Shown: one piece after another, positions 9,626 through 18,694 of the stretch
How the letters are laid out: every line of letters starts with the position of its first letter
Position numbering within the stretch: position 1 is the stretch's first letter
Origin: Brachionus plicatilis
Taxonomy: Eukaryota > Rotifera > Eurotatoria > Ploima > Brachionidae
Length of the DNA: 26,973 bases
Direction: 5' to 3'
NCBI GenBank assembly: GCA_010279815.1
Contig: QEOQ01000313.1
Span: forward strand, 2,553 to 29,525
Translations under genes and position numbers: made by a program
The notes under the pieces: model-generated
Told to the model about the DNA's origin: nothing
The model's database searches: none
Seen by the model: the letters and a program-made list of their open reading frames with translations, nothing else

Positions 9626-10375
9626 TTAATCAAATAAATTTTGGTATCGATTTTCGCTTGACATGTCATCATTTTCGAATAACCTTTTGCCCCATCGGTT
9701 CCAAGTAGGTCTCCAGAATCGTCTAGTTGTTGTTGTGACAACAGGAGAAGTTAACTTGCTACAATCACAGGGACAGCAATTGTTATTCTGGTTATTGCTC
9801 ACAGTGCTAGAGAATGGTGGCAAAGTTGGACTTGGACTGGGGGTATTCGGGCCTTGGGATCCAAGCGGAAGAACATTGCTTGAAAATGCTCCCATCATGT
9901 TTCCTGCAGGTGAGTAATTGCACACTCCGATCACCCTACTGCCTACAACTGCTAATCCACAGCCTAATTTTGTGGTGCTTTTCCATACTACTTGGGTAAA
10001 ATGACCTGTATGCATTGAAAATCCCGGACTGTTGTAATTGTACTTTGTGACTTCATCATACCACATTTTGACAAATCTATCTGCTAAATCTTCACAACTT
10101 CCGACGTTCCTACTCGATGAGACCATTGCCAAATTTTCACCCAGACCAGATGTTCGACTATGGGCGAATGTGTTGGTTGATGCCAGTTTTTGCGCGTAGT
10201 TCTGAGCTACATTGATTATATTTTGATCATTGACCAAATCAGGTGCGCCATGCAAAGTTCGGAATCTATTGTGAGCATAAAGTGTTCGACTTGTAAAGCT
10301 TTGGGCACATTGGGATGTGATCGCCTGAGCGTATTTAAAACAGAACAAAATTGGAATAATGCTAAAGCCTTTCAT
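9626..10375 (-). CDS. Secreted CAP/SCP-domain protein (GAPR-1-like core) with Ser/Thr/Pro tail
   Basis: The 249-residue ORF begins at ATG (10373-10375) with a probable signal peptide (residues 1-18, cleavage near AQA). The CAP domain spans about 30-170 with LYAHNRFRTLHGAPDL (32-47), GENLA (79-83), the CAP1 signature GHFTQVVWKSTTKLGCG (124-140) and the CAP2 signature VCNYSPAGNM (151-160). The four pocket residues known from GAPR-1 align to His72, Glu80, Glu108 and His125, so all are kept. The NVLP ending is also GAPR-1-like. Residues 171-249 form a Ser/Thr/Pro-rich tail with CCPCDC (200-205), likely O-glycosylated or disulfide-linked. CAP proteins bind lipids or act as secreted effectors, and the role here is unknown. 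It reads through without an intron and has no neighbour on its strand. Confidence 0.9.
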   Translation of the reverse strand: MKGFSIIPILFCFKYAQAITSQCAQSFTSRTLYAHNRFRTLHGAPDLVNDQNIINVAQNYAQKLASTNTFAHSRTSGLGENLAMVSSSRNVGSCEDLADRFVKMWYDEVTKYNYNSPGFSMHTGHFTQVVWKSTTKLGCGLAVVGSRVIGVCNYSPAGNMMGAFSSNVLPLGSQGPNTPSPSPTLPPFSSTVSNNQNNNCCPCDCSKLTSPVVTTTTRRFWRPTWNRWGKRLFENDDMSSENRYQNLFD

Positions 10376-10847
10376 AATGCTTAAAATATTTTTTAAAGTG
10401 AGAAATAATTTTGTTTTTATAATTGTTTAGTTTACCCAAGGATATCAATATGTTTTTTATCTAATTTTTTCCAAACAATTGAAAATTTAATTTTTTTGTT
10501 TTTCAAAAATTTTGTAATTTTGACCAGATATTATGCTTTTTTTTGATTTAAACCTAATGGCAAATAATGAAATTTAAAATTTAAAAAATTAAATTAGATA
10601 TGAGATTTTGTTTGGGCTGGATATTTGAAAATTCTGTTGTTTCTTCTAAAGTCTTTTCATCTTTAAAAATTAAAAATTTTCAGAAAAAGCAAAGACGATA
10701 ACCTTGATTGAATTTATCAAGGATATCGTCTAAAATTTGAAATTTTTTTTTATTTATTTTCCAAAAAGTATTGTGAATTTTACTACAATAAAAAGCAGAA
10801 AAGCTTGATTACTTTTTTCAAAGAAACTCAATTTTTTTCTTTAAATT
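10376..10847. other. Upstream region of the CAP gene, AT-rich
   Basis: This should hold the minus-strand promoter of the CAP gene. Only generic A/T-rich sequence is seen, with no convincing TATA or initiator and no repeat structure. GATATCGTC near 10722 pairs with GACGATAACC near 10693 as a weak inverted repeat. Confidence 0.4.
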
Positions 10848-10849
10848 AC

Positions 10850-11020
10850 AATAGCTTTTTTGTTCGATCTTGTTTGATACACAATCTAAGAAGTCATTTA
10901 TGAACAGAATGAAAAGTACTGAACCAAGAACAGATCCTTGTGGAACTCCGTTGATAATCTCTGATCACTCAGATACAGTTTCTTCAAGAACAACACTTTA
11001 TGTCCTGAAAATATTCCAAC
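10850..11020 (-). pseudogene. LINE reverse-transcriptase fragment
   Basis: Read on the minus strand, the segment gives VVLEETVSE, then INGVPQGSVLGSVLFILFIND (RT block 4) and FLDCVSNKIE, with one in-frame TGA before SEIINGVPQG. This is the same part of reverse transcriptase found in the other LINE relics here. It has no catalytic Asp pair left and no 3' tail. The plus-strand open frame across this region (10870-11259) is its antisense shadow. Confidence 0.8.
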
Positions 11021-11204
11021 CAGCAAAATTTTCTGTAAATTATTTCCAATCACAAGTAAATGGTTTTTGCACTGTTTTTAAGTATCAAGAGATGAACCTC
11101 ATCAGTTCCAATTGGCAGTGTATAAAAATTATCTTTAGAAATAAACAGAAAATAAATTTAAAAAAAATCATGCCAATTAGGTACTTTTATAAAAAGGTCC
11201 AGAA

Positions 11205-11457
11205 TGGGATAAATTACGTAATTTTACATTATTTTTTGGTAAGCTTACAAGAATACTAGTCGGTAAGGATATGTAATTTTACGAAAAATTACGTAATCTT
11301 AGATTAAAATTTTTTAATAAAATTGTTCCTGAATGCTTACGGCCAAATAAATTAGAATTTTGGTACGAAAAAAGTAAAATTGGCTTCTTTTTCAAAACGT
11401 TTAATTAATTTTATTTTGAAAAATTAAAAAAACTTCAATATTCCTTACCGATTCGTT
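11205..11457. repeat. TTACGTAA-motif cluster, possible small MITE
   Basis: AAATTACGTAATTTTA (about 11211) and TTTTACGAAAAATTACGTAA (about 11276) form a motif cluster. The second unit is shared exactly with the cluster at 21195-21345. TCGGTAAGGA at about 11260 is inverted at about 11448, which could define a terminal repeat pair of a 195-bp element. Flanking duplications are not clear. Confidence 0.35.
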
Positions 11458-11459
11458 CA

Positions 11460-12848
11460 AAATTATGCGTAAAGTTTCACAATTTTTGGTATAATTTTGA
11501 AATAAAATTATAAATCATTGAATAATTTAAAAATGAAAAAAAGTAAAATTCAAACAATCTCAAAAAGATTTAAAATAAAGATTTTGAGCGAAAATTTTTA
11601 TAATTAATAAATATTTCAAAATTATTAAAAAATAGTATGATTTTTTTATCTACTGATTGCTTTGAGACTAAAAAAAATTTTTTTTTTTAGATATTTGACC
11701 AACCACCACCGTTTTTTACTAAAATATCCATTAGCTTTATATAAATATTGACGAAGAACCTGAAATTAGTAGAAAATAAAGATAAAAATTTAAAAATGTG
11801 TTCATCTAAATTAAATTTATCTTTCATCTTATTTTTTTCGCAAACAGATTTCACAGATAAAGATAAAAAAAAAATAAAAGATTAAAAAAAGCAAGTTTAT
11901 TCAATTTGAGTATTTCAAGATTATTTTATTCAATTTAAATTAAAGGTGATTTAAACTGTAGAGGCAAGTTTTTTAAAGTTAAGATCTTGATCAATTATGA
12001 GACCTTATAAACATATTTCTTTTACAACTAATGTCTTCATCAGCTATTTTGATTTTTTTCTGGATACAATTCTTTCTTATTTACAAAAATTATGCAAAAA
12101 GTTATGGACCAGTTAATATAAATTTTGTCATAAGTAATCATTTATTTAAAATATTTATCTTTTCTGTAAAATGTAAGCGTATATAAGCTACTTCAAAGTT
12201 TTTCAATGAAAATTCAAGAAAAAAAATTTTTATATGTGTGAAAAGACCACATTATTATATTCAACAGTAAAATTATTACTATTTGGAAGTCAATTTAAAG
12301 GTTATTAAATATTAAAAGAAAAATTTTAAATCATCAATTTTTATTAATTGAAAGAACTATTTTTTATTAAATTTATCAAATTACATTTAAAAAAAATCAA
12401 AATTCAAGTTTTTGGTTTAAAATGGAAAAATAAAGGGAAAAACCTTATTTTTTTTATTTATTAAATCTAAAATTGTAGCTACGGTTAGAAATAAGACAAA
12501 TATATGATCTCTTATAGTCGGATTGTTTAATAAATCAATATTTGACATTTTTAAATATTTTTCCAAAAATAAGTATTCTGATGTATTCTCAAATACATAT
12601 TTTAAAAAATTAACTATTCTTTTTCGGAAAGAATGCATAAAAAAGTATTCTAGGATAAATATTTATGATTGTCGAATACTTATAAAAAAACAGGTTGGCA
12701 GGATACAGGAACACCAAAAGGTCTAATGAAGAATTGTCAAAACCATAATGAAAAATTTCAAAAGCAAAAAATTTGAATCCATGACATCAAAGGCAATAAA
12801 CAAAGAGACACTTGCTAATTTCTTTATTTTATAAATTCTCTTTTCTTT
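11460..12848. other. AT-rich intergenic region, nothing supported
   Basis: Two overlapping opposite open frames at 12417-12726 are translated A/T-rich sequence without recognisable motifs. No structured RNA or terminal repeat is visible. The patch CAGGTTGGCAGGATACAGG near 12691 is less AT-rich and unexplained. Confidence 0.5.
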
Positions 12849-12856
12849 ATTATATC

Positions 12857-13279
12857 CAGAGTTGTTTTAAAGTATCTAATCCCAAAATAAAGTTCAAGTC
12901 ATTAAAAGTCATGTCCAAGTCCGGACTTCCGATCATGTTAAGCAATGAAAAATGACTGTAAAAAATGCTTTGACATTAGTTGAGAATTTTCGTGATCTTC
13001 TGTTAAATATAATTTTCCTAAAATAATTACTTTAAATAAATGGAAAAACAGGAAAATTTATTTGATTAATTTGAAAAAATGGAAAAAAAATTGATTTTGG
13101 GATCTCGGAACTTGGAGTCATCAAGATTAACACAATTTCCTATTCTAAAATACTTTAGGAATTTTCTAGTCAGAATATTCATCTTGAAAAAAAAATTGAA
13201 AAGTTTTTGGACTTTTGAAAAAAAAAAAAAAATCCGGACTTGGACTTGACTTGAGACTTGTGACTTTTAAACAACTCTG
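12857..13279. mobile_element. 423-bp non-autonomous hAT-type MITE
   Basis: The left end CAGAGTTGTTTTAAAGT and the inverted right end CAGAGTTGTTTAAAAGT match at all but two or three positions, and CAGAG is a typical hAT terminus. The flanks ATTATATC (12849-12856) and ATTATATT (13280-13287) form an 8-bp target duplication with one mismatch, the length known for hAT insertions. Both subterminal regions carry clustered CAAGTC hexamers and GTCCAAGTCCGG. Such clusters are the usual binding sites for hAT transposases. The interior is A/T-rich with no coding capacity. It would need a transposase supplied in trans. The decayed hAT relic at 25427-25815 is from the same superfamily, but no link to its ends is shown. 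Confidence 0.85.
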
Positions 13280-13590
13280 ATTATATTTATGTATGGTTAA
13301 GTATTTCGAAAAAAAATTAAATTCCAAGTTTCTGCATTGACAGCTAATCAGCTAAATTCAAAAAATTTTTTGCAGATTATTTTAAAAATTGAATCGTAAA
13401 TTTTCTTTCTTAGACAAAATTAAATACAGGATTTTTGATTTGAGGGAAAATGTCACGAAATAATAGGATTAAAGCAAAACATATCCCGAACGTCATTTGT
13501 TTTATTTTTTGGCTCGAAAGGAAATTGCATTCACCCATTTAAAGCAACACTGTCTTGATATAATCTGTCTAGAAAATACAAAAAATTCAA

Positions 13591-14154
13591 ATGGGATCTT
13601 GTTCCAGCACTGATTTTATAGATAAAAATGATCAAAATTCACTCTTGAACACATCTGACATCATTTTGCTGCGAAATTCATGGCGAGAAATTGTTCACCA
13701 AGGCCAAGAAAAATTCGCAATAGAATTCATGGTTCGACTGTTCACAACTTATCCAAATTTTAAGCATCTATGGTGGTTTCTGAAAGATGTTAATACAGAA
13801 GAGAATTTAAGAAATAATTCCCAAGTTTTGGTTCATGGTCAAAAAATGTTTGATGCCATTGACAAAAGTATTTACAGTCTAGAGGATATTAATTCATGCT
13901 GCTTCGCTTTGATTAATCTCGGACGAATTCATTTTAAAATAGGAGTACGAGAGGAGCATTTTAAAGTAAAATTTATTAAAAAATTAAAAAATGGAAAAAA
14001 GTTAACATTAAATTTGAAGCCCATTTATGAAGTTCTGACAATGACTTTGGCTGACGGTTTAGGAGAAAATTTTGACAATAAGACCAAAAATTGTTGGAAA
14101 AAATTTTTAGCATTTATTGAGTGTCAGATGAAGATAGGCTTCGAAAAAAATTAA
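13591..14154 (+). CDS. Neuroglobin/globin-X-like globin with acylation-type N-terminus
   Basis: The ORF reads as 187 residues, but positions 13966-14019 are almost certainly an intron, giving a 169-residue product. The N-terminus MGSCSS fits N-myristoylation at Gly2 and palmitoylation at Cys4, as in membrane-bound globin X. The globin fold is clear: SWREI in helix A, LFTTYPNF in B/C, distal His82 (E7, VHGQKM) and proximal His114 (F8, LGRIHFKIGV). The LGRxHxxxGV run closely resembles neuroglobin. At the near-invariant CD1 Phe position, alignment to neuroglobin places Trp61. With both His ligands the heme is probably hexacoordinate-capable, suggesting redox, NO/nitrite or sensing chemistry rather than bulk oxygen transport. 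It lies 450 bp upstream of the receptor gene on the same strand, and a broken duplicate occurs at 26434-26556. Confidence 0.9.
   Translation: MGSCSSTDFIDKNDQNSLLNTSDIILLRNSWREIVHQGQEKFAIEFMVRLFTTYPNFKHLWWFLKDVNTEENLRNNSQVLVHGQKMFDAIDKSIYSLEDINSCCFALINLGRIHFKIGVREEHFKVKFIKKLKNGKKLTLNLKPIYEVLTMTLADGLGENFDNKTKNCWKKFLAFIECQMKIGFEKN
13966..14019 (+). other. 54-bp in-frame mini-intron at globin position G7.0 (predicted)
   Basis: The segment starts GTAAAA and ends TTGAAG, is a multiple of three and contains no stop, so it hides in the reading frame as an 18-residue Lys-rich insert. Removing it joins EEHFK directly to PIYEVL. It then makes the globin align to neuroglobin without a gap from F8 into helix G and beyond. 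The splice point falls between codons, 11 residues after the F8 His and just after a Phe-Lys pair. That corresponds to Phe-Arg|Leu at intron 2 of vertebrate globins, the conserved G7.0 phase-0 intron. Confidence 0.85.
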
Positions 14155-14317
14155 AATTTTCTTTTTCTAATTAAAAAAAATTCGAAGTAAAAAATTTTTA
14201 TATTTTAATTTCTTTATCTACATATTTATTATGACTTTTGAACTAAATTATTTGAAAACACATTTTTAAGACAATTCATTTCACTAAATAAATTTATAAT
14301 AAAAATTTCATTTAGTT

Positions 14318-14384
14318 ATTTTTTTTTCATTTCATTACATTTATCTTCCAATTTAAAATGTATTTTTATTAGAATTTATTGACA
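14318..14384 (+). repeat. 67-bp exact duplicate in the globin 3' flank
   Basis: Positions 14318-14384 are identical to 26907-26973, where the window ends. They lie 163 bp after the globin stop. The second copy lies downstream of the globin pseudogene, so the gene was duplicated together with its 3' flank. Confidence 0.9.
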
Positions 14385-14460
14385 ATTAATATATATTCCG
14401 ACATATTAATTCTCAGTACAATTAGCAAAATTCCAGAAAAAAAAACACATTTCGTCCAAA

Positions 14461-14470
14461 ATATAAATAA
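14461..14470 (+). promoter_or_regulatory. Possible TATA box of the receptor gene
   Basis: ATATAAATAA followed by AGG lies about 140 bp before the ATG at 14608. It is the best TATA-like match between the globin and the receptor, but A/T background makes chance matches likely. Confidence 0.3.
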
Positions 14471-14607
14471 AGGATAAAATGTTTGATTTTTAATAAAATT
14501 TTGTTTACTTTATTAAATAGTTCAAATAGAAGCGTTTTTAATATCCAAAAATAATTCATTTTTTTATTAAATATAAATATTGTTTGAAAAGATTTTCAAA
14601 ATCAAAA

Positions 14608-15618
14608 ATGGAAAATTCTTCATGGTTTACCCAATTGACCAGCTATGAAAGATTTAACTTCATAATAGGTTTTGTATTTACAGCATTTATTGAAATGATT
14701 ATTATCATTTTTCAATTGATAAACATTGTGGTTTTTCTGAACAAAAAGCTACGATCAAACTCTACATTTAATTATATGGCTGCCGGATCAATATCATATC
14801 TTATGTGTATTATTTTTCTAATTCCTACATTGGTCACCAGATGTGCCATCTGCAATCACGTGCTTACAACAAGTTTTTTCGCCTACTACTTTTATATAGG
14901 CTTTTTCTTTTTTAAGGATATTTTCTATGATTTTAGCTTTTTGATTCAAATAATAATTTCTTTTCAAAATTTTTTGATGATAGCCGATGTGAAGCGGATA
15001 AAATTACCGCAAAACTTAATAACTCTATCAATTGCGCTCATTTTTACATCATTATTTCACATTGATGCTTTTTTTGTGTACAGTGTGGACAAAGTGAATA
15101 CAAATTCGAGCACAAGTTACACCTATAAAATGACAGAATTTGGCTACAGTAAAATTGGCAATGCTATGTTTACCGCCAAGTCTATAATTCGAGGATATGT
15201 TTTTTTTGTGATTCTGCTAGTAATAAATATTTTCACTTTGATCAAATTTTCGATAGCGATGAAAAAAAAGAAACAAATTACAAAGTCAAAGGCAGGTTCG
15301 GAGAGTAATGAAAATAAAGCAAAGAAAAACATGTCCAAGATGATAATAGTCAAGGGACTGGCTTACATAACTGGAAATTTGACCAATATTACAGCTCAAT
15401 TGATTCATTCTGAAAGTTCTACAATGTCAGAAGGATTTAAGGTTTTTGTTACATTCAGCAATATTATATGGCTTCTTGGTCAAGGCTTGGATATATTCAT
15501 TTATTACAAATTTAACAAAGTTTACAAACAAATTTTAGATGCTAATTTGGGTAAAATTTTTGATTTTTTAAATAAGATTTTCAAAATTTCAAAAAAATTT
15601 AATGTTAAAACTAAATAA
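14608..15618 (+). CDS. Divergent seven-transmembrane receptor (rhodopsin-like GPCR)
   Basis: The frame is open from 14584, but its first codon is TTG. The first ATG (MENSSWF) is at 14608, giving 336 residues. An extracellular NSS glycosylation site precedes seven hydrophobic segments. Numbered from this ATG they are about 18-44, 54-77, 90-125, 136-158, 193-214, 245-264 and 278-302. The third intracellular loop is strongly basic (MKKKKQ, KSKAG, KAKKN), as expected for G-protein coupling. A DRY motif is absent; ADVKR after helix 3 may take its place. The end of helix 7 reads GLDIFIYYKFNKVYKQ, reminiscent of NPxxY plus helix 8. Invertebrate peptide or chemosensory receptors diverge in this way, and the ligand cannot be told. 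It is intronless. AATAAA-type signals follow near 15727. Confidence 0.7.
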   Translation: MENSSWFTQLTSYERFNFIIGFVFTAFIEMIIIIFQLINIVVFLNKKLRSNSTFNYMAAGSISYLMCIIFLIPTLVTRCAICNHVLTTSFFAYYFYIGFFFFKDIFYDFSFLIQIIISFQNFLMIADVKRIKLPQNLITLSIALIFTSLFHIDAFFVYSVDKVNTNSSTSYTYKMTEFGYSKIGNAMFTAKSIIRGYVFFVILLVINIFTLIKFSIAMKKKKQITKSKAGSESNENKAKKNMSKMIIVKGLAYITGNLTNITAQLIHSESSTMSEGFKVFVTFSNIIWLLGQGLDIFIYYKFNKVYKQILDANLGKIFDFLNKIFKISKKFNVKTK

Positions 15619-15799
15619 TTATTTTTTAGCCTTTGAAAATTTAAAAATTAATTAATTAGTTTTTTTTATTTAAATTCTAGTGATTTTTTATTTGTTATTT
15701 TTAAGCAAAACCAAAATTTTTAATTTAATAAAATTTAACAAAATTTAAAATTTTTGTATTTTTATTTTTTGAAATAATATTGTAGTATCATGATGTAAG

Positions 15800-16630
15800 T
15801 TAAAAGAATCAAACATTTTGTGAGGTATTTGCGGACGATTCTAAATTGATGTCAATTATAGATAACGAATATTCGTGTTTAAAACTTGAAAGAGATTTGA
15901 GCAAAATTTCAAAATGGACGGATGATTGGTTAATAAAGTTGAACGAAGAGAAGTGTAAGGTGATGCATTGCGGTCCAAACAATCCGAAATTCAATTACAC
16001 AATTAGAAACACGAATCTTTTGGAAACTGAAACTGAGTGTGATCTAGGTATAATTATGACGAACAATCTAAAATGGTCTAAACAAGCTAACGCAGCTGCA
16101 AATAGAGCAAATTCCATACTGGGTTCAATCAGGCGCACGATCAAACACCAAAACAAAGACACACTGAGTCGTGCAAAGAAGAGCTACAAAACTTGTTCCG
16201 GAATTAAAAAGATTAGATTACAACCAAAGACTAACTGCATTGAATCTGACCACTTTAGAGACAAGAAGACTAAGCGGTGATTTGATTGAAATGTTTAAAA
16301 TAATCAATGGACTGGACAAAATAAACTGGCATGTACCCTTAGTGTTCAAGAACAAGCCCGAAAACATATTCCGTCCTTCCCTTAGACTGCATGAGTTTGT
16401 TATGAAGAAACAACTGGTGAAGAATTGTGACCAAAGATACTTAATTTCTCTAGCAATAGAGTAGTGAATGTGTGGAATAAACTGGATAAAGATATTATAA
16501 ATTCAAATTCTATCAACGTTTTTAAAAACAAAATTGACAAAATTGATTTGATTGAGCTATTATGATGAGATTAAACCCTCATTTCATGTGCCTAGCACAT
16601 TATAGCTATTTATTTATTATTATTATTATA
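15800..16630 (+). pseudogene. 5'-truncated LINE with internal deletion
   Basis: The segment opens at the RT catalytic pair (EVFADDSKLM, near 15823). It continues through WTDDWLIKLNEEKCKVMHCG, ECDLGIIM, LKWSKQANAAANRANSILGS and IRRTIKHQNKD to about 16158. The next recognisable block, VQRRATKLVPELKRLDYNQR, begins at 16170 in another frame and continues with LETRRLSGDLIEMFKI. In the related LINE at 4489-5484 these blocks are separated by a VRPHLEYAAVAWSP region, so that block has been deleted here. The element ends in a TATTTATTTATTATTATT tail at about 16605-16630, immediately followed by another LINE. It is related to the 4312-5484 copy by motif and tail but is not the same family. Confidence 0.85.
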
Positions 16631-16733
16631 CGGAAAGTTGATTTTAATTTTTAAAATTTTTTTTCAAAAATTCAAATAAATTCATTCTGATACCTGTTGT
16701 GCTTGGACCTTTACTTTTTGGCACTATATTGAA

Positions 16734-16862
16734 ACATAGAAAATTTAAAAACATAGAATTAACTGTACCTGGAGAAAACATAGAATCAATTAACATAGAA
16801 AAAGTAAACATAGAAAATAGAAAACATAGAAAAAAAAACATAGAACAAAGAATAACATAGAA
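16734..16862 (+). repeat. Left terminal array of ACATAGAA units
   Basis: About ten copies of ACATAGAA are spaced by 4-15 bp of A/T-rich or unrelated sequence. They lie between the element end (16720) and the transposase stop (16921-16923). The inverted counterpart is at 18695-18818. Confidence 0.92.
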
Positions 16863-16920
16863 AAATTAAACGAAGCTGTTTATTGGTTAAATAAAATGAT
16901 AATTAAATAATTGTTTGTTT

Positions 16921-18633
16921 TTATTTTTTTTTCAAGTCCAAAAAATTACAAGCCATTCCTTTTAAATGCTCACTAATTTTGCCACTGTACCCATCAACCA
17001 ATGTTTCAATATTTTTCTCATAATCTTTCTTGGAACACTTTCTTTTTAAAATCTCTCCATTAACCAATCGAGCATAATCACCCTCTGACTTGTCCTGTTC
17101 AAGTCTCAACAACTCAACAACCATAAAAACGTTAAGTTTTTTCCTGACATCAGCTTGTATACGACTATGCCAGTTCTCAACGTTGTTATTGGTACGTGGA
17201 AGTCTTTGTTTTACTCTTTCAAAGACGTTCCAGCATTCAATAGGAAACATTGGGACAACTCTTTGTGTCTTTGAATTTGGTTTTAATTTTCCAATATAAA
17301 AACGTTCAAAATAGTTCAGAATGCACTCAAAAGACTCAGGACTACTTTTTTTTATTTGATTAAAACCTGTGACTACATCCTTTGGTGGTAAAAAGGCAAG
17401 AGCCTGTATAAGTTTAAAAGAATGACGAAACTCATCGTTTAAATCATATTCAGCAACGTAACCTTTATTTTGTACACAGCGAAAAATTGACTGGGACAAA
17501 TGAAAAAAACAACCATAAATTTTACAACGAAAAATCATTTGAGCTGAATTCATAGCAGCCTTTTCAAAGTCCATGTTGATTGACTTGGGATCGTTAGTAA
17601 TAAATGACTTGACCATCTTAAACATTTTATTGTAGGTTGTTTGCTTTTTATTAGGTAACATAGCGTAGACACAAGGAATAAGGGTCCCATTTTTTATTAT
17701 ATGTAAACTATAGATCTGTTTGAAAAATGTAGGAGATATGTCAAAAGTTCCATCAGCGTACCAGTCACAGTAGTCGTTTAAGAGTGATAGATTTTTTTCG
17801 GTAGTAAAGACTATAACTCTATTTTTGTCATCTGAACCGCTGTCATCCCAGTAAAATTCTTCGTTTCTATACGTTTTTTTAAGCTCGTCTGGTATTTTAA
17901 TTTCAGCGATAGAGGTTGCTTTAAACTTTTTGAATGAAAACTTTTTTGTTCTAGCTCTAAGAATCATTTGGCGCATAGCATCGGGTTTACTTACAGAACA
18001 TAAGGCAGTTAAACTCATACCTTTTTGAATCTCCATCATAATTGCTCTAGGTGGGTTATTTGTATTTAAGGCTTTATCTTTGACCATTTCAACACATACA
18101 AGTTCTTCACCACGCTCTTTGTCTCTAATATGGTTTAATGGTGGGTTTAGACCACTCGAAATGGCTCGACCGCTACAATTCTTATGAAGTTCGCACTTCC
18201 AGTAAATAGTTGATGCTGTTGAGACTTTATCAATAGTTGGTTTATCAACCGTATAGGCGTAACCACATGATGCTAACTTGTAACCGATTCCTTTTTGAGT
18301 TTTTGTCAATGTCCATGCGAATGGAGTGTTATCTTTTGCTTCTAGGTTGCATCGAGTTCGAATAATCTCAAAATGGTCATTCGAATTTAAAAGAAGAATT
18401 TCTTTTTTATTACATATTTGTTCAGTGAAATTGAAAAAGTCAAAATCAAATTCATTACAAAGTTCATAGAATATTGGTTCGTCTTGTGGCACTTCGACTA
18501 ATGGTAACGAAATGGCTAGATCGGCTCCAAAATTATTTAAAACTTCCGTAGGTTGTCGAATAATTTTCCGAGAACGTAAGTTCAAATTCGGTGAAAACGT
18601 GTTACTTGTAGTCAACTGTTTAGTTTTTTTCAT
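16921..18633 (-). CDS. MULE transposase with FLYWCH zinc finger
   Basis: The frame is open from 18675 but begins with TTG. The first ATG (MKKTKQ) is at 18631-18633, giving 570 residues. A FLYWCH-type finger spans about 120-170: GYAYTVDK (124-131), WKCELHKNC (145-153) and a possible His ligand at 168. The MULE DDE domain follows with DGTFDISP (Asp294), MDFEKAA (Asp355), the GCFFHL Cys/His pair (375, 378) and the NNNVENWH block (Glu486). All catalytic residues are present. Length and domain order match animal MULE transposases with FLYWCH fingers. It cuts and inserts its element, presumably through recognition of the ACATAGAA arrays. It has no frameshift or stop, in contrast to the LINE it sits in, and could still be active. 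Confidence 0.95.
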   Translation of the reverse strand: MKKTKQLTTSNTFSPNLNLRSRKIIRQPTEVLNNFGADLAISLPLVEVPQDEPIFYELCNEFDFDFFNFTEQICNKKEILLLNSNDHFEIIRTRCNLEAKDNTPFAWTLTKTQKGIGYKLASCGYAYTVDKPTIDKVSTASTIYWKCELHKNCSGRAISSGLNPPLNHIRDKERGEELVCVEMVKDKALNTNNPPRAIMMEIQKGMSLTALCSVSKPDAMRQMILRARTKKFSFKKFKATSIAEIKIPDELKKTYRNEEFYWDDSGSDDKNRVIVFTTEKNLSLLNDYCDWYADGTFDISPTFFKQIYSLHIIKNGTLIPCVYAMLPNKKQTTYNKMFKMVKSFITNDPKSINMDFEKAAMNSAQMIFRCKIYGCFFHLSQSIFRCVQNKGYVAEYDLNDEFRHSFKLIQALAFLPPKDVVTGFNQIKKSSPESFECILNYFERFYIGKLKPNSKTQRVVPMFPIECWNVFERVKQRLPRTNNNVENWHSRIQADVRKKLNVFMVVELLRLEQDKSEGDYARLVNGEILKRKCSKKDYEKNIETLVDGYSGKISEHLKGMACNFLDLKKK

Positions 18634-18694
18634 TTTTAAGAATCTCAATTCTAAATTAATTAAGCCAAAGAACAAAAAAGTGTGAGCTCTATTT

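Noticed and set aside
10870..11259. 129-codon plus-strand open frame
   Set aside because: It is antisense to a LINE RT block (NGVPQGSVLGS on the minus strand) and then runs into A/T-rich sequence.
12417..12726. Two overlapping open frames on opposite strands
   Set aside because: Compositionally they are translated A/T runs without any motif or start context.
14584..14607. N-terminal extension of the receptor
   Set aside because: The codon at 14584 is TTG. The first ATG in this frame is at 14608.
16644..16841. 65-codon minus frame rich in Met/Phe/Ser
   Set aside because: It is translated from the ACATAGAA array and adjacent A/T-rich sequence.
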